Source of the DNA: a virus
Reading direction: 5' to 3' (one strand)
DNA: 64,000 nt
IMG/VR virus record: IMGVR_UViG_3300027741_002766
Coordinates: 44,738 to 108,737 of that record
Every line of letters begins with the position of its first letter. Position 1 is the first letter of the stretch. The notes beneath the pieces were generated by a model. That model made no database searches. It was not told the origin of the DNA and saw only the letters and a list, made by a program, of their open reading frames with translations. This document shows positions 13,101-19,165 of the stretch, one piece after another. Position numbers and translations under genes: made by a program.

Positions 13101-13712
13101 ATTCACGCCCGGATCTGACTGTATCCAGAAATTATTGCCTGTTTGACTCACGTCGAATGTGTAATTGCCGCCACGCACCAGAGTGATCACAGGATTGTCA
13201 CCGGGTATGGTACTGAATTTATAGGCTGTGCTGGTTCGAGTGACTGTGAAGTTCTCGGTCAAGGGAATGGCCGTGGCATAAACATTCACAGCATTTGGTC
13301 CGCCAGGCAACCAGTAGTATTGACTGTAGTTTACAAATTTGTCAAAATTAACAAACGGATCCCAGGTATAGTATTCACTGGTATAAAGCCTATCACTGTT
13401 GTTGACAACCGCGCCTTGCACTGCCAAGGCATCTGTGATACCAGGATAGGTAATGGCATCTTTTATTTCGTTGGTATCTGGCTTGAGACTGATGACACCT
13501 GGCTCCAACTGATAGTTGGCTCGAGTGGCTGTGGGCTCCAGCACATAGTAGTCATTGGGATTGACGCCGGGTCCGACTCTGCGACCCACATAGCCCTGTG
13601 TTTTCTTGAATGCAGGTTCCTGAACCAATTGATCCAGTGTGGCATTCAAAAATTGCTTGTTGGGAGTGGTCTGAAATATATCAGGTAAAAAATCAACAGT
13701 GCGGATGGCCAT
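1185..13712 (-). CDS. Giant virion structural protein, 4175 aa
   Basis: The largest gene in the window. It begins MAIRTVDFLPDIFQTTPNKQ directly at the end of gp6, with stop and start overlapping as TAATG. The protein is a string of beta-rich modules. Around residue 1160 is the segment RRVIRGHDGSITVAFDDYRD, of a kind I associate with very large structural proteins of aquatic T4-like phages. Between about residues 2200 and 2935 there are repeated F/YG..V-type starts followed by V/IGAP or GSP endings (for example FVGSPGYNSGAGALYTY and FGSAVKIDTSALTLTVGAP), resembling FG-GAP/integrin-type beta-propeller blades. Several modules of about 70-90 residues have the pattern V.VNG.....DYTF..S..I.F...P. 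Near the C-terminal quarter are glycine-rich GSGYT motifs. Position after gp6 and size suggest a baseplate-peripheral or fibre-like virion protein. No enzymatic motif was recognised. Confidence 0.85.
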   Translation of the reverse strand: MAIRTVDFLPDIFQTTPNKQFLNATLDQLVQEPAFKKTQGYVGRRVGPGVNPNDYYVLEPTATRANYQLEPGVISLKPDTNEIKDAITYPGITDALAVQGAVVNNSDRLYTSEYYTWDPFVNFDKFVNYSQYYWLPGGPNAVNVYATAIPLTENFTVTRTSTAYKFSTIPGDNPVITLVRGGNYTFDVSQTGNNFWIQSDPGVNGRLPYAPNISSRDVLGVTNNGEDLGTVSFDVPFKNAQQFYYDLNSIGTVDLLTNLQFDQINNVYLSDFLAEYGGIDGITSLNNRTVVFTNQIADAQDGGWLITSQFDPLEQASANNGLPGSFDSLVFDQTVPITDPDTRYSVWLITYQYDNNGQPILQLSVQRPCPNLNKFTVLFGTQWASTSWYRDADGYFAEIPLLTAAKDVLWYQDGTNPDIFGQIRLIDQVSSTVINVATDILGKKNYTSPNGVVFTNNLKVQFLAPVVPASYANGDYYVAGVGTAIQLLPVTNYVTPETYTKSATIPFDSTSFDSTNFDAELNQPLVPDYLTIALDSPDLNAWTRSNRWFHVDVITASATYNNTTPVLDNAFRARRPILEFRGGTRLYQMGTQGKQPVDILDFVTTDAFSTVNGTVGYGVDGYNFINGTRVIFAKDTDPNVRDKIYVVNFVTLVEGDTPVIDLVPASDADVLVDQTVVSLSGNTLQGISFYYDGSQWVQAQQKTGVNQAPLFDVYDSNGYSLSNPVAYPSSTFAGSKLFSYAVGPGANDTVLGFPLQYLSINNIGDIVFDNNLYADTFLYVKDNVSYTKNVSTGFVRQYADRTVYQREIGWQTAAVKSKIYQQFSFTYAANTPLLLDVAALPVTTIPTVKVYVDSTFQDPGSYTYVTSDNTTTITFPANTVIVPGQVIEVLVLSNQVSAVAFYQVPVNLENNPLNQNANNLTLGTIRSHYDSIGQNLVGLTGKINGANNSRDLGNIVPFGLNILQQSAPMTMAGYFLRSADYNIFASLEYNSREYEKYKAQLLNAAVTGDYMNMTVSEILTTIITDLIAGRTSSNPFYWSDMIPASNTYTESTTVVTAITTQRFDTTQVYNYTSANYLGLLVYLNGRLLTRGIEYVVSTDAPTLTVLLPLVVGDQVVIQEYSETYGTFIPNTPTKLGLYPAFVPEIYLDTTYIEPRRVIRGHDGSITVAFDDYRDQLLLEFETRIYNNLKLDGNPVPLTATEVVPGQFRTTDYTLGEITQIESQDFLTWVGWNKLDYKSQDYRAANAFTWNYSTAGNKLNNNEPLAVGAWRGIYNYFYDTTSPNTRPWEMLGFTVMPSWWEAEYGPAPYTSGNLVLWDDLAAGLVRDPIAPYVLPQYARPQLTQVIPSSSEGLLLAPIEVMVGNFNSNNFQRNWAVGDDAPVENAWRTSSAYPFAIMRLLALTRPAEFFSLFADRDLYRYDPELGQYLYNGRYRLDANGIEVYGNGVSKASYIDWIVDYNRISGINSTDTLTADLKNLDVRLCYRMAAFSGKNLLQIYTEKSSPNSLNSSLLLPDESYNLLFYKNVPFDQLTYSSIIVQSTANGWAVYGYSTTQPYFNILVSRVNGVLSTINAGGYEVRVPVTYTNRVVQVPYGYVFTNRTLVADFLLSYGALLQQQGMLFTQLENGYMLDWNQMVSEFLYWSGQGWAEGSIINLNPGATQVIVERPGAIVDSIALQTTENMVLNAERTPFATRDLVVERLDNTFTLKSLTADTINYFHIKFTSYENMVVLDNQSIFADLIYYPATGARQNRVRLIGSTSQNWNGQLNAPGFILNQNNVKEWDPLRKYARGEIVLYKNFYYSAVDIVQPSPEFNFNYWTRSDYTKIQQGLLPNLSNKSDQLANSYDVYQANLEINQDLFAYNLIGFKPREYMVALNLDSTSQVNLYRQFLGTKGTVRAAEIFTFADLGRGVSEYNIYENWAIQRGTYGANANKSFYELRLNEALLTSNPSLIQVTIPDEPSLAQQTVYVDNLWAESYRITTPDILTTTLVKKTDTALPSAGYVNVDDVDITVFNINNTASLAAELNNVNVGTIIWVAKINDYDWGIYRTAQIPAQVTQINSNLNGTSVIRFNRAHGLVADNILLLKYFGSGADGVYTVLNVPGINQVTVSFSFLQQDQIVATGTGTAFTLQSQRVAQGSDIITLPYANDLIPGDRAWIDNNGAGLWEVVQKQEVFHTSGQLTVVPSVASNKFGAGVAQARDNVFAFVGSPGYNSGAGALYTYVRTSTNPFTQNSLLQSNAVGVYGLGTAVSVGNQTWGAVGAPASLGADSSANSGYVAVIYRFPNSPSFAISNLLTVPNASYINSASEFGTSIAISADENWMYIGAPGINQVFAYGLVPVETQLETYITDGVSYSYNYSDNIVIDSGAYQQLFVVLNNQLLTYSTDYTVTADSVVLNSTPVKDLQLKIGRRVAQTFTGNGITQVFSLNEYLYSALNIYSFNVTVNGIVQRPTIDYTFSNSTRDITFTAAPTGTIGVTTQSYYNYVTSLAPGGLAADARFGQSVSCGTDGRQVMIGCSNNTYNGVTYAGSVYVYDRSVQQFIVTSATQTVYQTDASLVAPTSVSLNNQFLINTAGNPDGQYTVTGSNQITLTTPAAVGDILVVEVNTFNQIQQIGSDAPTSSANYGQAVDLCRYNCSLYVGAPQDGSVLPGAGLVERQVNQSRVYGITTSTINATLTPGDTIRINNQEVALTAPAAWLVGSAYTVGTIVINSSSLYVAVRAVPTGTSLGDTTYWQPSSWAAQLAYNINSSTVPNVMAYAGVAGTQTFGLLTISVKNLDAAVAGNKLTVLPGLVGNIFSSMGFETFVYTQTIESPYPAAYAAFGSAVKIDTSALTLTVGAPRGNLYRPNTFDGGNTYFDSKTTTFSGPLVQSGAVYTYDYFASTNSSVSNPGKFAFGQQVYDQSIQQLYQYGASVDYTNGILLAGSPTGNSNAGQVSIFNNPDLSPAWRVTHVQQPVVDVALINGVFSYDRITGAKTAFFDFFDPLQGKILGAAQQNIDYTGAVDPAAYNVGAKNNNGRIWAVGQVGQIWWDTNSVRFIDPNQDDIVYAARRWGQIFPGSSVDVYQWTASSVPPGNYTGPGTPRTTTNYSVTTGLTTTGVFGTTYYFWVKNITTINSTAGKTLSPTGIARYIADPRASGIPYVAFVSASATAIYNATDLISAQDTVLSIEFDRQLTDDNVHVQYDLLPQDRAEAFLPANLYQKFQDSFCGADPQGNLVPDPTLSPALRYGVQFRPRQSMFADRFLALQNYLEYVNAVLLQYPISEIRNFALLNSSDPEPAAGLGAWNKRVANIEQLSYQDLAQVPVGYLYLVASDSTQNGLWTIYAVTAAKTFDTLFLTRVQNYDTRNYWQYVTWYRPGYNSSTKIIAQVANYADLATLSVAQAPVGSSVKVTANSQGKFEIYLRTDVGWDRVGLQDGTIQFRTELWDYALGRFGFDVEVFDAQHFDQEPVTETRKIIQAINEQLLIDELLIERNRALILMFNFVLSEFEAPGWLNMTSLIDVDHKVRQLLPYQTYQQDNQDFVLNYIKEVKPYHVSIRAFNLIYNGFDAYQGSMADFDLPAFYNNSQVPNQYMSPILTPYDLSTAQGTGHASIYSDVAPSSTLWQTQPYSFWFENYALSIQDVIIVDGGSGYTVAPQLTVSGVCTTPAQMTATVNSAGHINQVIITDPGSGYTTTATVTITGGNGTGGQIVAVMGNKLVRSINTTIKYDRYQYATTIVPWEPNVTYTTGKQVRYVNRVWSANTTVTSSTFDPANWTTVAASSLSGVDRTMGFYVPGPNEPGLDLPLLIDGVDYPGVQVAAPSFAQNTGFDVGNFDVSPFDNISYGPDGQPTYDLGILDATYESSFLDPYLGTRATDINVVGGEFVGPYESHAPEELVPGAIFDTLDLRVYSREITYYTGNGATTGPYAVPAGATDVEVAINNIVVAASTYTFAGSSVTFNTAPANGAVIVILENEPNPGIELRIFQDMRGVQASYRMTTATTTILTQDLAIDDDVAYVDNAGALAEPDLANNIWGVLTVNGERIMYRERDLIANTVSSLLRGTAGTAAAAHVTDAVVYNLNRDNLAPVLYQDHYVGSNTLADGATTVFTADVDLSSPGLSFAQKCVLVYVGGLLQTSGYTVTVDNPVTVEFDTAPAQGYQVSIQVRQGLGWYGAGVYPTTGTPLQDSTTPAAEFFRG

Positions 13713-16700
13713 TAAATTACTCCACTGCCGGGTGCAGTTCTAATATTGGTACTGGTCAGGGCAGTGATTACTTCAATGTTGCTGACCAAGGCGCCGTTGA
13801 CAAATATTTCACTGGGGCCACTACGTATTTCGTACAAGTCACCAAAACTCTTCAGCGGGTCCAATGGCACTAGTACCACTGAACTGACCACGCCACCCAT
13901 GTTGGCATGAATGTAGGCAGCCAGTTCTGAAAAATAGAATGTCTGTCCAAAATCCCATTTGTCAATGCTGAAATAACTGTTGAGGTTGGCCAGCACAAGA
14001 TTCTTGATTTCACTTTCACTGGCAGTGCTGTCAGCGGCACGGATAACTTTGATGGTGGCCTGCAACTCTTTGGCTGCTTTGGGTCCAAACAATGGCTTGA
14101 ATACCACGCTGTTCACAATCACATTGTCGCTGATCATTTTGTAATCATTGAGTCCTTGATAGGCTGTACTCAGTTGATCTATTGTGGGCACAGCAGGTTT
14201 GGGCACTGTGCCGGTGGTATCTCGCAGCCAATTCTGATAGGCAGTATAGTAGGCCTGATTGACCACATACAAGTCGATGATGTTGGTGGTGCCTGGATCA
14301 ATTCTGCTGGTCAGCGAGGCATTGTGTCTGTATTGATAGTAAAGACTTTGTCGACCAACACGAGCCTGCCATTGATCTGACACTTCTACAAGACTGCGCA
14401 CACCAGTTACACTGATGGCCAACAGGTAGAAGGCTCCCAGTTGACCGGCCAAGGGTCCAATGGCAATGGTCTGATTGTAAGCGTAGAATACCTGTCCCGG
14501 AACGTACTGTGTCAAGACCACTTCAATGGCATCTTTGGTAGCATAGTCTGAATTAACGCGACCTGGTTCTACCAAGAGATAACGCTGGAGGTTGTCAAAG
14601 TCCACTGTCTTTTCAAAGAATACCAATTTGGTAGTGGGGTTCACAGCAGGCGCTACTATTTCATTAAAGAAGTCTGGATCAATTGGGGCACCATTACCGG
14701 GGGAATATTCATAACTGACAAATACTTCAAAGTCATCCACAAAACCATCACTGGCCACTGGTTGTCCAACAATGCTCATGCGGATGTCGCCAGGCAGTGG
14801 AATATGTGTGTCAGGTCTTGAATTGGTCTTTAATACATTCACAAAATCACTGATCACTGAGCCTGTGCGACTATCGTAGATGCGTTGTCCTGTTTCAAAG
14901 AAAAATCTTGTTTGCAGTACTGAGCCAAACAGGTAAAACAGCGCACGGCTGGTCACTGTGTAACTGCTGCCGTTGGTCACAAATTGAATCAGCCATGAAG
15001 CATCTTGATTGGTGCCTGTGGTACTGCCTGCGTACTGTTGACTCCAGGCAGCATTGGTGGCCAAGTTAGTGCTGGTGATCACATACCACGTGTAAGGTGT
15101 GCCTGTGATTGTGCCTGTGCTGTCATAGCCAAGACCAAAGTTTCGATACAATAAAATTTGATCAGTTATACTGGTCACCGTGGTGCTGGGCAAGTCTGTC
15201 ACAAACAGGGGAATAACCGACACAGGAATAGCACCAGTAGGAACAAAATTGTTCAGTATGACAGGACCAGCGCCTGTGGTAAAATTGCCTTGGCCTTGGT
15301 TGGTGCCATCCAACACAATGGCTGTGGGGCTGGCCCAGATAATCAATCGGTCGTTGTCCTGAGTGGGCGATCCCAACTTCAATTCATTGTTGCTGTTAAA
15401 ATAGTAGCCCTGTGGTGGCACAAATTGTACCAGTGAACCCACCTGTATGAACTTGCTCACAGTACTGCTGTAGGTTCCAATGGCAGCAGGGTAACCCAAC
15501 GAATTTACAAAGTAACCAGTGGTCTCGTTGGACAATGTTGTGCTTTGATGCCAGGTAAAACCCAGTGGCACAAGATCAGGTCTTGGAAAGTTGTCATAGT
15601 AAAATTGATCTAGACCTGTGGAAATCAACAGAGGTTGAATTTGATTGGTGATCACGGTGGCCACATCATTGCGTGTGAGCCAGGTGAAGTTGAATGTGGG
15701 CAGTTGATTTTCTTCCCACAAGGCACCATCACTGCCAAAGGTGTTGGTTGAAGAGTATTTGCCGGTATTGTCAACTAGATCAAGATATCTTGACGTGCCA
15801 ATGGATGCACGATTCAAGGCCTTGCTCTTGATAATCGAATTGTACAGTGTGAATGGGAAGTTGTTGTAGTCTTCGCCATTGACCATGCGGTTCTGTGTGT
15901 AGTACCTAGCAGGCGCACGTTGCTTGATTTCGTCCAAGGTCTCACGAGGTTGTGCGTTGCTCACCGGCTGTGTAATACCGCAGGTGAATGTGATTGTTTC
16001 TATGTTTCCAGTGCGGCTCACATAACTGATAGGTATGATCACACTCTGCATTTCTTCTGGATTGATAATGTAGGCCAGTCCGTTTGAAGCGCGAACATAA
16101 CAACGGAAGGTGCCCACCGGAATAGTGCTGAACACACCGTCGCCAAATGTCAGTGTGATTTGATCATTGGTTCTACTGACCACTGAAAACAATTTGCGTT
16201 GATCTGGAGCCAGTTGCTCGGTGGCAGCCGCGTACACACTCTGCACGTACTGCCATTCATATTGTACATTGCCCACTGTGTCTAGTTGAAACAGCCAACG
16301 GTCTTCGTTGTTGACACCTTCAATGTTGATGGGCACTGTCTGGTTGGCCACACGCTCACCAAGATTGAAATCTTGATTTTGTAGTACACCTTGCTTGAAA
16401 TAAAAGAAATAGCCGGTGTTGGCGCTGGCAAATCCCAATTGATCGTTGCGGAACAACACATTGAATATACCGTTGGGCAAGGGACTGGGTTCGTACACAT
16501 AGTCTCGTCCCACCGATGTTGAATTTACTGCTTCAAATGGCATGTTGACGCCGTCTACTGTGGCAGTGTAAGGAATCACTGGCAGGTATCCTGGCACCAA
16601 GTTGATGCTGTATTCGCTTGTGTCAACTCCCACTATGGTCTGTTTGGCCCCTGGACGACCAACTCGTTGTGTATTGACCAATGCCGCATTGATAATAGCA

Positions 16701-17170
16701 GTGAATTGTTCTACCCAGTTGAAATTGGTAGGATCATTCCAGTTGATTGTGACATTGGCCAAATTGACGCCATTGAAATCTGTGACATTTTCGGTGGTTT
16801 GTACGCTGAATACTTTGAGATAACCTTGTGAGGCCTGATTGCGTTTGGGAGTGTAACTGACCAGTTCAGCCAGTTTGACCACGCTGTCTCTGCGCTCGGC
16901 TGTGCCTAGATAATTTTCTCTAGTGTTTAGATCATTGCGGAAACTCATGGCCTGACCCATGAACGCAATCACATCCAGCATGGCAATAAATTCTGAACTT
17001 TCAATGTAGTCATTGAAACTTTCAGGATAGTATTGGCGTATGTAGTCTACAAAACTCTTGCGCAAGGCTTCAAAGTTGTAACTTTGAAAGTCTGCCTCTC
17101 TATAGGTTTCGTAGATGCGTTTCCAATCCTCAACGCCAAATACAACTGTTTGTCTAGTGGTTCTTGCCAT
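13712..17170 (-). CDS. 6: Baseplate wedge subunit gp6-like, 1152 aa
   Basis: T4 gp6 forms the ring that joins the baseplate wedges around the hub. The N-terminal region here carries the conserved gp6-type segment FNDYIESSEFIAMLDVIAFM followed by SFRNDLNTRENYLGTAERRD (about residues 52-95), which is diagnostic for the family in T4-like phages. At 1152 aa it is far longer than T4 gp6 (about 660 aa), as in many aquatic relatives; the extra length lies in beta-rich central and C-terminal parts. It is followed by the giant structural gene with a TAATG overlap and preceded by gp25, the usual baseplate-wedge neighbourhood. A TAAATA late element lies 16 nt before the start. Virion location in the baseplate wedge follows from the family. 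Confidence 0.88.
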   Translation of the reverse strand: MARTTRQTVVFGVEDWKRIYETYREADFQSYNFEALRKSFVDYIRQYYPESFNDYIESSEFIAMLDVIAFMGQAMSFRNDLNTRENYLGTAERRDSVVKLAELVSYTPKRNQASQGYLKVFSVQTTENVTDFNGVNLANVTINWNDPTNFNWVEQFTAIINAALVNTQRVGRPGAKQTIVGVDTSEYSINLVPGYLPVIPYTATVDGVNMPFEAVNSTSVGRDYVYEPSPLPNGIFNVLFRNDQLGFASANTGYFFYFKQGVLQNQDFNLGERVANQTVPINIEGVNNEDRWLFQLDTVGNVQYEWQYVQSVYAAATEQLAPDQRKLFSVVSRTNDQITLTFGDGVFSTIPVGTFRCYVRASNGLAYIINPEEMQSVIIPISYVSRTGNIETITFTCGITQPVSNAQPRETLDEIKQRAPARYYTQNRMVNGEDYNNFPFTLYNSIIKSKALNRASIGTSRYLDLVDNTGKYSSTNTFGSDGALWEENQLPTFNFTWLTRNDVATVITNQIQPLLISTGLDQFYYDNFPRPDLVPLGFTWHQSTTLSNETTGYFVNSLGYPAAIGTYSSTVSKFIQVGSLVQFVPPQGYYFNSNNELKLGSPTQDNDRLIIWASPTAIVLDGTNQGQGNFTTGAGPVILNNFVPTGAIPVSVIPLFVTDLPSTTVTSITDQILLYRNFGLGYDSTGTITGTPYTWYVITSTNLATNAAWSQQYAGSTTGTNQDASWLIQFVTNGSSYTVTSRALFYLFGSVLQTRFFFETGQRIYDSRTGSVISDFVNVLKTNSRPDTHIPLPGDIRMSIVGQPVASDGFVDDFEVFVSYEYSPGNGAPIDPDFFNEIVAPAVNPTTKLVFFEKTVDFDNLQRYLLVEPGRVNSDYATKDAIEVVLTQYVPGQVFYAYNQTIAIGPLAGQLGAFYLLAISVTGVRSLVEVSDQWQARVGRQSLYYQYRHNASLTSRIDPGTTNIIDLYVVNQAYYTAYQNWLRDTTGTVPKPAVPTIDQLSTAYQGLNDYKMISDNVIVNSVVFKPLFGPKAAKELQATIKVIRAADSTASESEIKNLVLANLNSYFSIDKWDFGQTFYFSELAAYIHANMGGVVSSVVLVPLDPLKSFGDLYEIRSGPSEIFVNGALVSNIEVITALTSTNIRTAPGSGVI

Positions 17171-17186
17171 AATAGTCCGTTTCTTT

Positions 17187-17192
17187 TATTTA
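17187..17192 (-). promoter_or_regulatory. Late-type promoter element TAAATA before gp6
   Basis: Minus-strand CAATAAATAAAAG lies 16 nt before the gp6 start codon, in the 43-nt gap after gp25. It matches the TAAATA core of T4 late promoters. Confidence 0.5.
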
Positions 17193-17213
17193 TTGCAAAA
17201 ATAAACGGCGTAG

Positions 17214-17588
17214 TTATACGTAACTGGCACGTCGGGTTTCTTGATTTAAAAATATACTCAGCAATTCTGTAGTCTGGCTTGGTACCAACTGTACCTGCAA
17301 TTCTATCAACACACCGTTTTGTTGTGGATAGTAGTTGACATCACTGAGATATACTCTTGGATCGCCACCAGCAATTCTTTGTATTTCGGCCAGAATAGCA
17401 GTTTCTGTGGTGTTGTCTTGATTTTCAAAGATTGCATCTGCCAAGGTAGATCCATACGCAGGACGGCCGGGCAAGGTTCCTTGACGAATGTTGAAAGCAT
17501 TCAAGAGGTCACGCTTGATCAACTCACCGTCAGTGAGTGTGAATTTTTTGTATTGATTAATTGTGCTATAGCCTACAAATGTGGTCAT
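17214..17588 (-). CDS. 25: Baseplate wedge subunit gp25-like, 124 aa
   Basis: Its length is close to T4 gp25 (132 aa), a small wedge protein of the gp25/GpW-like lysozyme-fold family (structural, not enzymatic) that anchors the sheath initiation ring. The segment DLLNAFNIRQGTLPGRPAYG (about residues 28-47) followed by STLADAIFEN matches the conserved gp25 pattern in which an N-IR-G start is followed by a G-T/S-L helix. The C-terminal half (LIELQVQLVPSQTTELLSIF) fits the strand-helix end of the family. It lies immediately upstream of gp6, the T4 baseplate pairing. The start has TAAATA only 5 nt upstream (TAAATACCTTTATG) and no Shine-Dalgarno sequence. Confidence 0.88.
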   Translation of the reverse strand: MTTFVGYSTINQYKKFTLTDGELIKRDLLNAFNIRQGTLPGRPAYGSTLADAIFENQDNTTETAILAEIQRIAGGDPRVYLSDVNYYPQQNGVLIELQVQLVPSQTTELLSIFLNQETRRASYV

Positions 17589-17593
17589 AAAGG

Positions 17594-17599
17594 TATTTA
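17594..17599 (-). promoter_or_regulatory. TAAATA element 5 nt before gp25
   Basis: Minus-strand ATAAATACCTTTATG places the late-promoter core 5 nt from the gp25 start codon. By T4 late-promoter geometry, transcription would start at or next to the ATG. Confidence 0.55.
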
Positions 17600-17608
17600 T
17601 GTGTGCAG

Positions 17609-19165
17609 TTACCAGAAACTAGCAATGTACTCAATTGCTTCTGCGGCATACTCTTGTGCGCCAGCAATAATTTCCTCTGCACCAGTTGTCAAAGCGGATA
17701 CATCAAAATTGGACAGTGCTGATGAGTCCAGTCCCAAGGCGTCAAGTCCTGTTTCCAGTAATTCTTTTCCATAGGTCTGCAGTTCTGCCAATACTTCTTT
17801 TGATCCGGGTATGTCTTTCAACAACTCTCCAACTCCTGGCAGACTTTTTGCTTGATCCAGCAATTGTGCGGCTCCTTTTACTTCTGTCAAAAGGCCCTGC
17901 CCTGATTGTAACAAACTGATTATGGGATTGGCTCCGGGCACTTGACTCAGTGCCGCCACACCGGCTGCGGTCGAAGCCAATCTAGTGAGCAGGATTGATG
18001 CCGACTGATTTACTGTGCTCAGTTGCGTGGCCTGTGCTCGTATGTCAATACCCAGTACAGGGTTGGCAAATATATTGCGAGGTATCTTATCAGTACCTAT
18101 GATGCTGTTGAAAGCAGTGTCTACCACTGAGCGATTGACTGTGTGAGAATAGCCCTTGGGGGATTGAACTCCTGTCTGTAAAGGATTTCCGCCTCCACTG
18201 ACTGATTGGTTTACTGAGCCAAAATTTTGACCAAATATTGAATTAATAGTCGATGTGGTCAATTGACCAATATCGCTGCCGCCTAGTGTGTTGTTCAACC
18301 AACCCAGGGTAGGTCCTAGACCAAAGTTGGCAGCATTGTTCACAAGAGGCCCAACAGTTGATGCAGTGTCGGCCAATGCTGGCAGTCCCAATCTGTAACG
18401 AATAATAGGGTCAGTGGGATCGGCGTTGCCCAACGATTGCAGTTGTTCTGCTGTGAGTCCGGCATATGGATCTGCCAAACTGCTTGTGGTATCATTAACC
18501 ACTCCCAACTCTGACAAGTTGCTGTAACTGCTGGCCAAACAACTTTGTTGGGCCACGCTCTGTAATGTGGGGTTGGTCAGCACAGCGTCCAAACTGTCAG
18601 CACCACCTAGACCAGTCCACACTGTGGGACTGCTGAGAGTACTGACCAGGTTGGCAGGATCTTGGTTGACCAACTCTGCTGTGCCAGGTTTGATTAAACC
18701 AGCCTGTTGCAGTTGATCGGCTGAAAGCCCAAATGTACCAAGACCTTTTTCGTTAGTGACTTCAGCGGCTGTTTGATTTGTGGCCGCAGCCGTGGAAGAC
18801 ATAAGCCCTTGAACCTGTGTGGTTGTGAGTGGGCCCACAGGGCTGCCAGCCAACACTGTGGTATTGACAAATGTAGATATCGAGGTTGGGTTAGGTGCTG
18901 GGAGATTGGGTATCTTGGTCAAGATTCCAGCAATAGTTGCTAGGTTGCCAGTGCTCACAGCCGATGTGACCTGACTCAAGGCCGTCACAAGGCCTCCTTT
19001 GGCCTGTACTAGGCTGTTCAATACATCACCGGCTCGCAGTCCTGATAGGCTGCCGGTAGCATACTGTTGATTGAATATGGCCTGTGCTTGGTCGTAGGTA
19101 GATCCTGCTGGTCCAGTCATTTCTACTGTTTGACCTGTAGGGGTGACAAATTTAAATACGTTCAT
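17609..19165 (-). CDS. Putative baseplate/tail structural protein, 518 aa, with one DPYAGLT module
   Basis: I choose ATG 19165 (MNVFKFVTPTGQTVEMTG) because it overlaps the stop of the gp5-like gene as ATGA; an in-frame ATG at 19183 would add six residues. Residues about 15-50 contain GSTYDQAQAIFNQQYATGSL followed by GLRAGDVL, a small helical motif. The middle and C-terminal parts are Ala/Leu/Thr-rich and low in complexity. At about residues 230-262 is DPYAGLTAEQLQSLGNADPT followed by DPIIRYRLGLPAL, a module also found twice in the 754-aa protein encoded at 24100-26364. The last 120 residues are helical (LDQAKSLPGVGELLKDIPGS). It lies between gp5-like and gp25 genes, so a baseplate or tail component is likely. 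The family is not recognised. Confidence 0.75.
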   Translation of the reverse strand: MNVFKFVTPTGQTVEMTGPAGSTYDQAQAIFNQQYATGSLSGLRAGDVLNSLVQAKGGLVTALSQVTSAVSTGNLATIAGILTKIPNLPAPNPTSISTFVNTTVLAGSPVGPLTTTQVQGLMSSTAAATNQTAAEVTNEKGLGTFGLSADQLQQAGLIKPGTAELVNQDPANLVSTLSSPTVWTGLGGADSLDAVLTNPTLQSVAQQSCLASSYSNLSELGVVNDTTSSLADPYAGLTAEQLQSLGNADPTDPIIRYRLGLPALADTASTVGPLVNNAANFGLGPTLGWLNNTLGGSDIGQLTTSTINSIFGQNFGSVNQSVSGGGNPLQTGVQSPKGYSHTVNRSVVDTAFNSIIGTDKIPRNIFANPVLGIDIRAQATQLSTVNQSASILLTRLASTAAGVAALSQVPGANPIISLLQSGQGLLTEVKGAAQLLDQAKSLPGVGELLKDIPGSKEVLAELQTYGKELLETGLDALGLDSSALSNFDVSALTTGAEEIIAGAQEYAAEAIEYIASFW

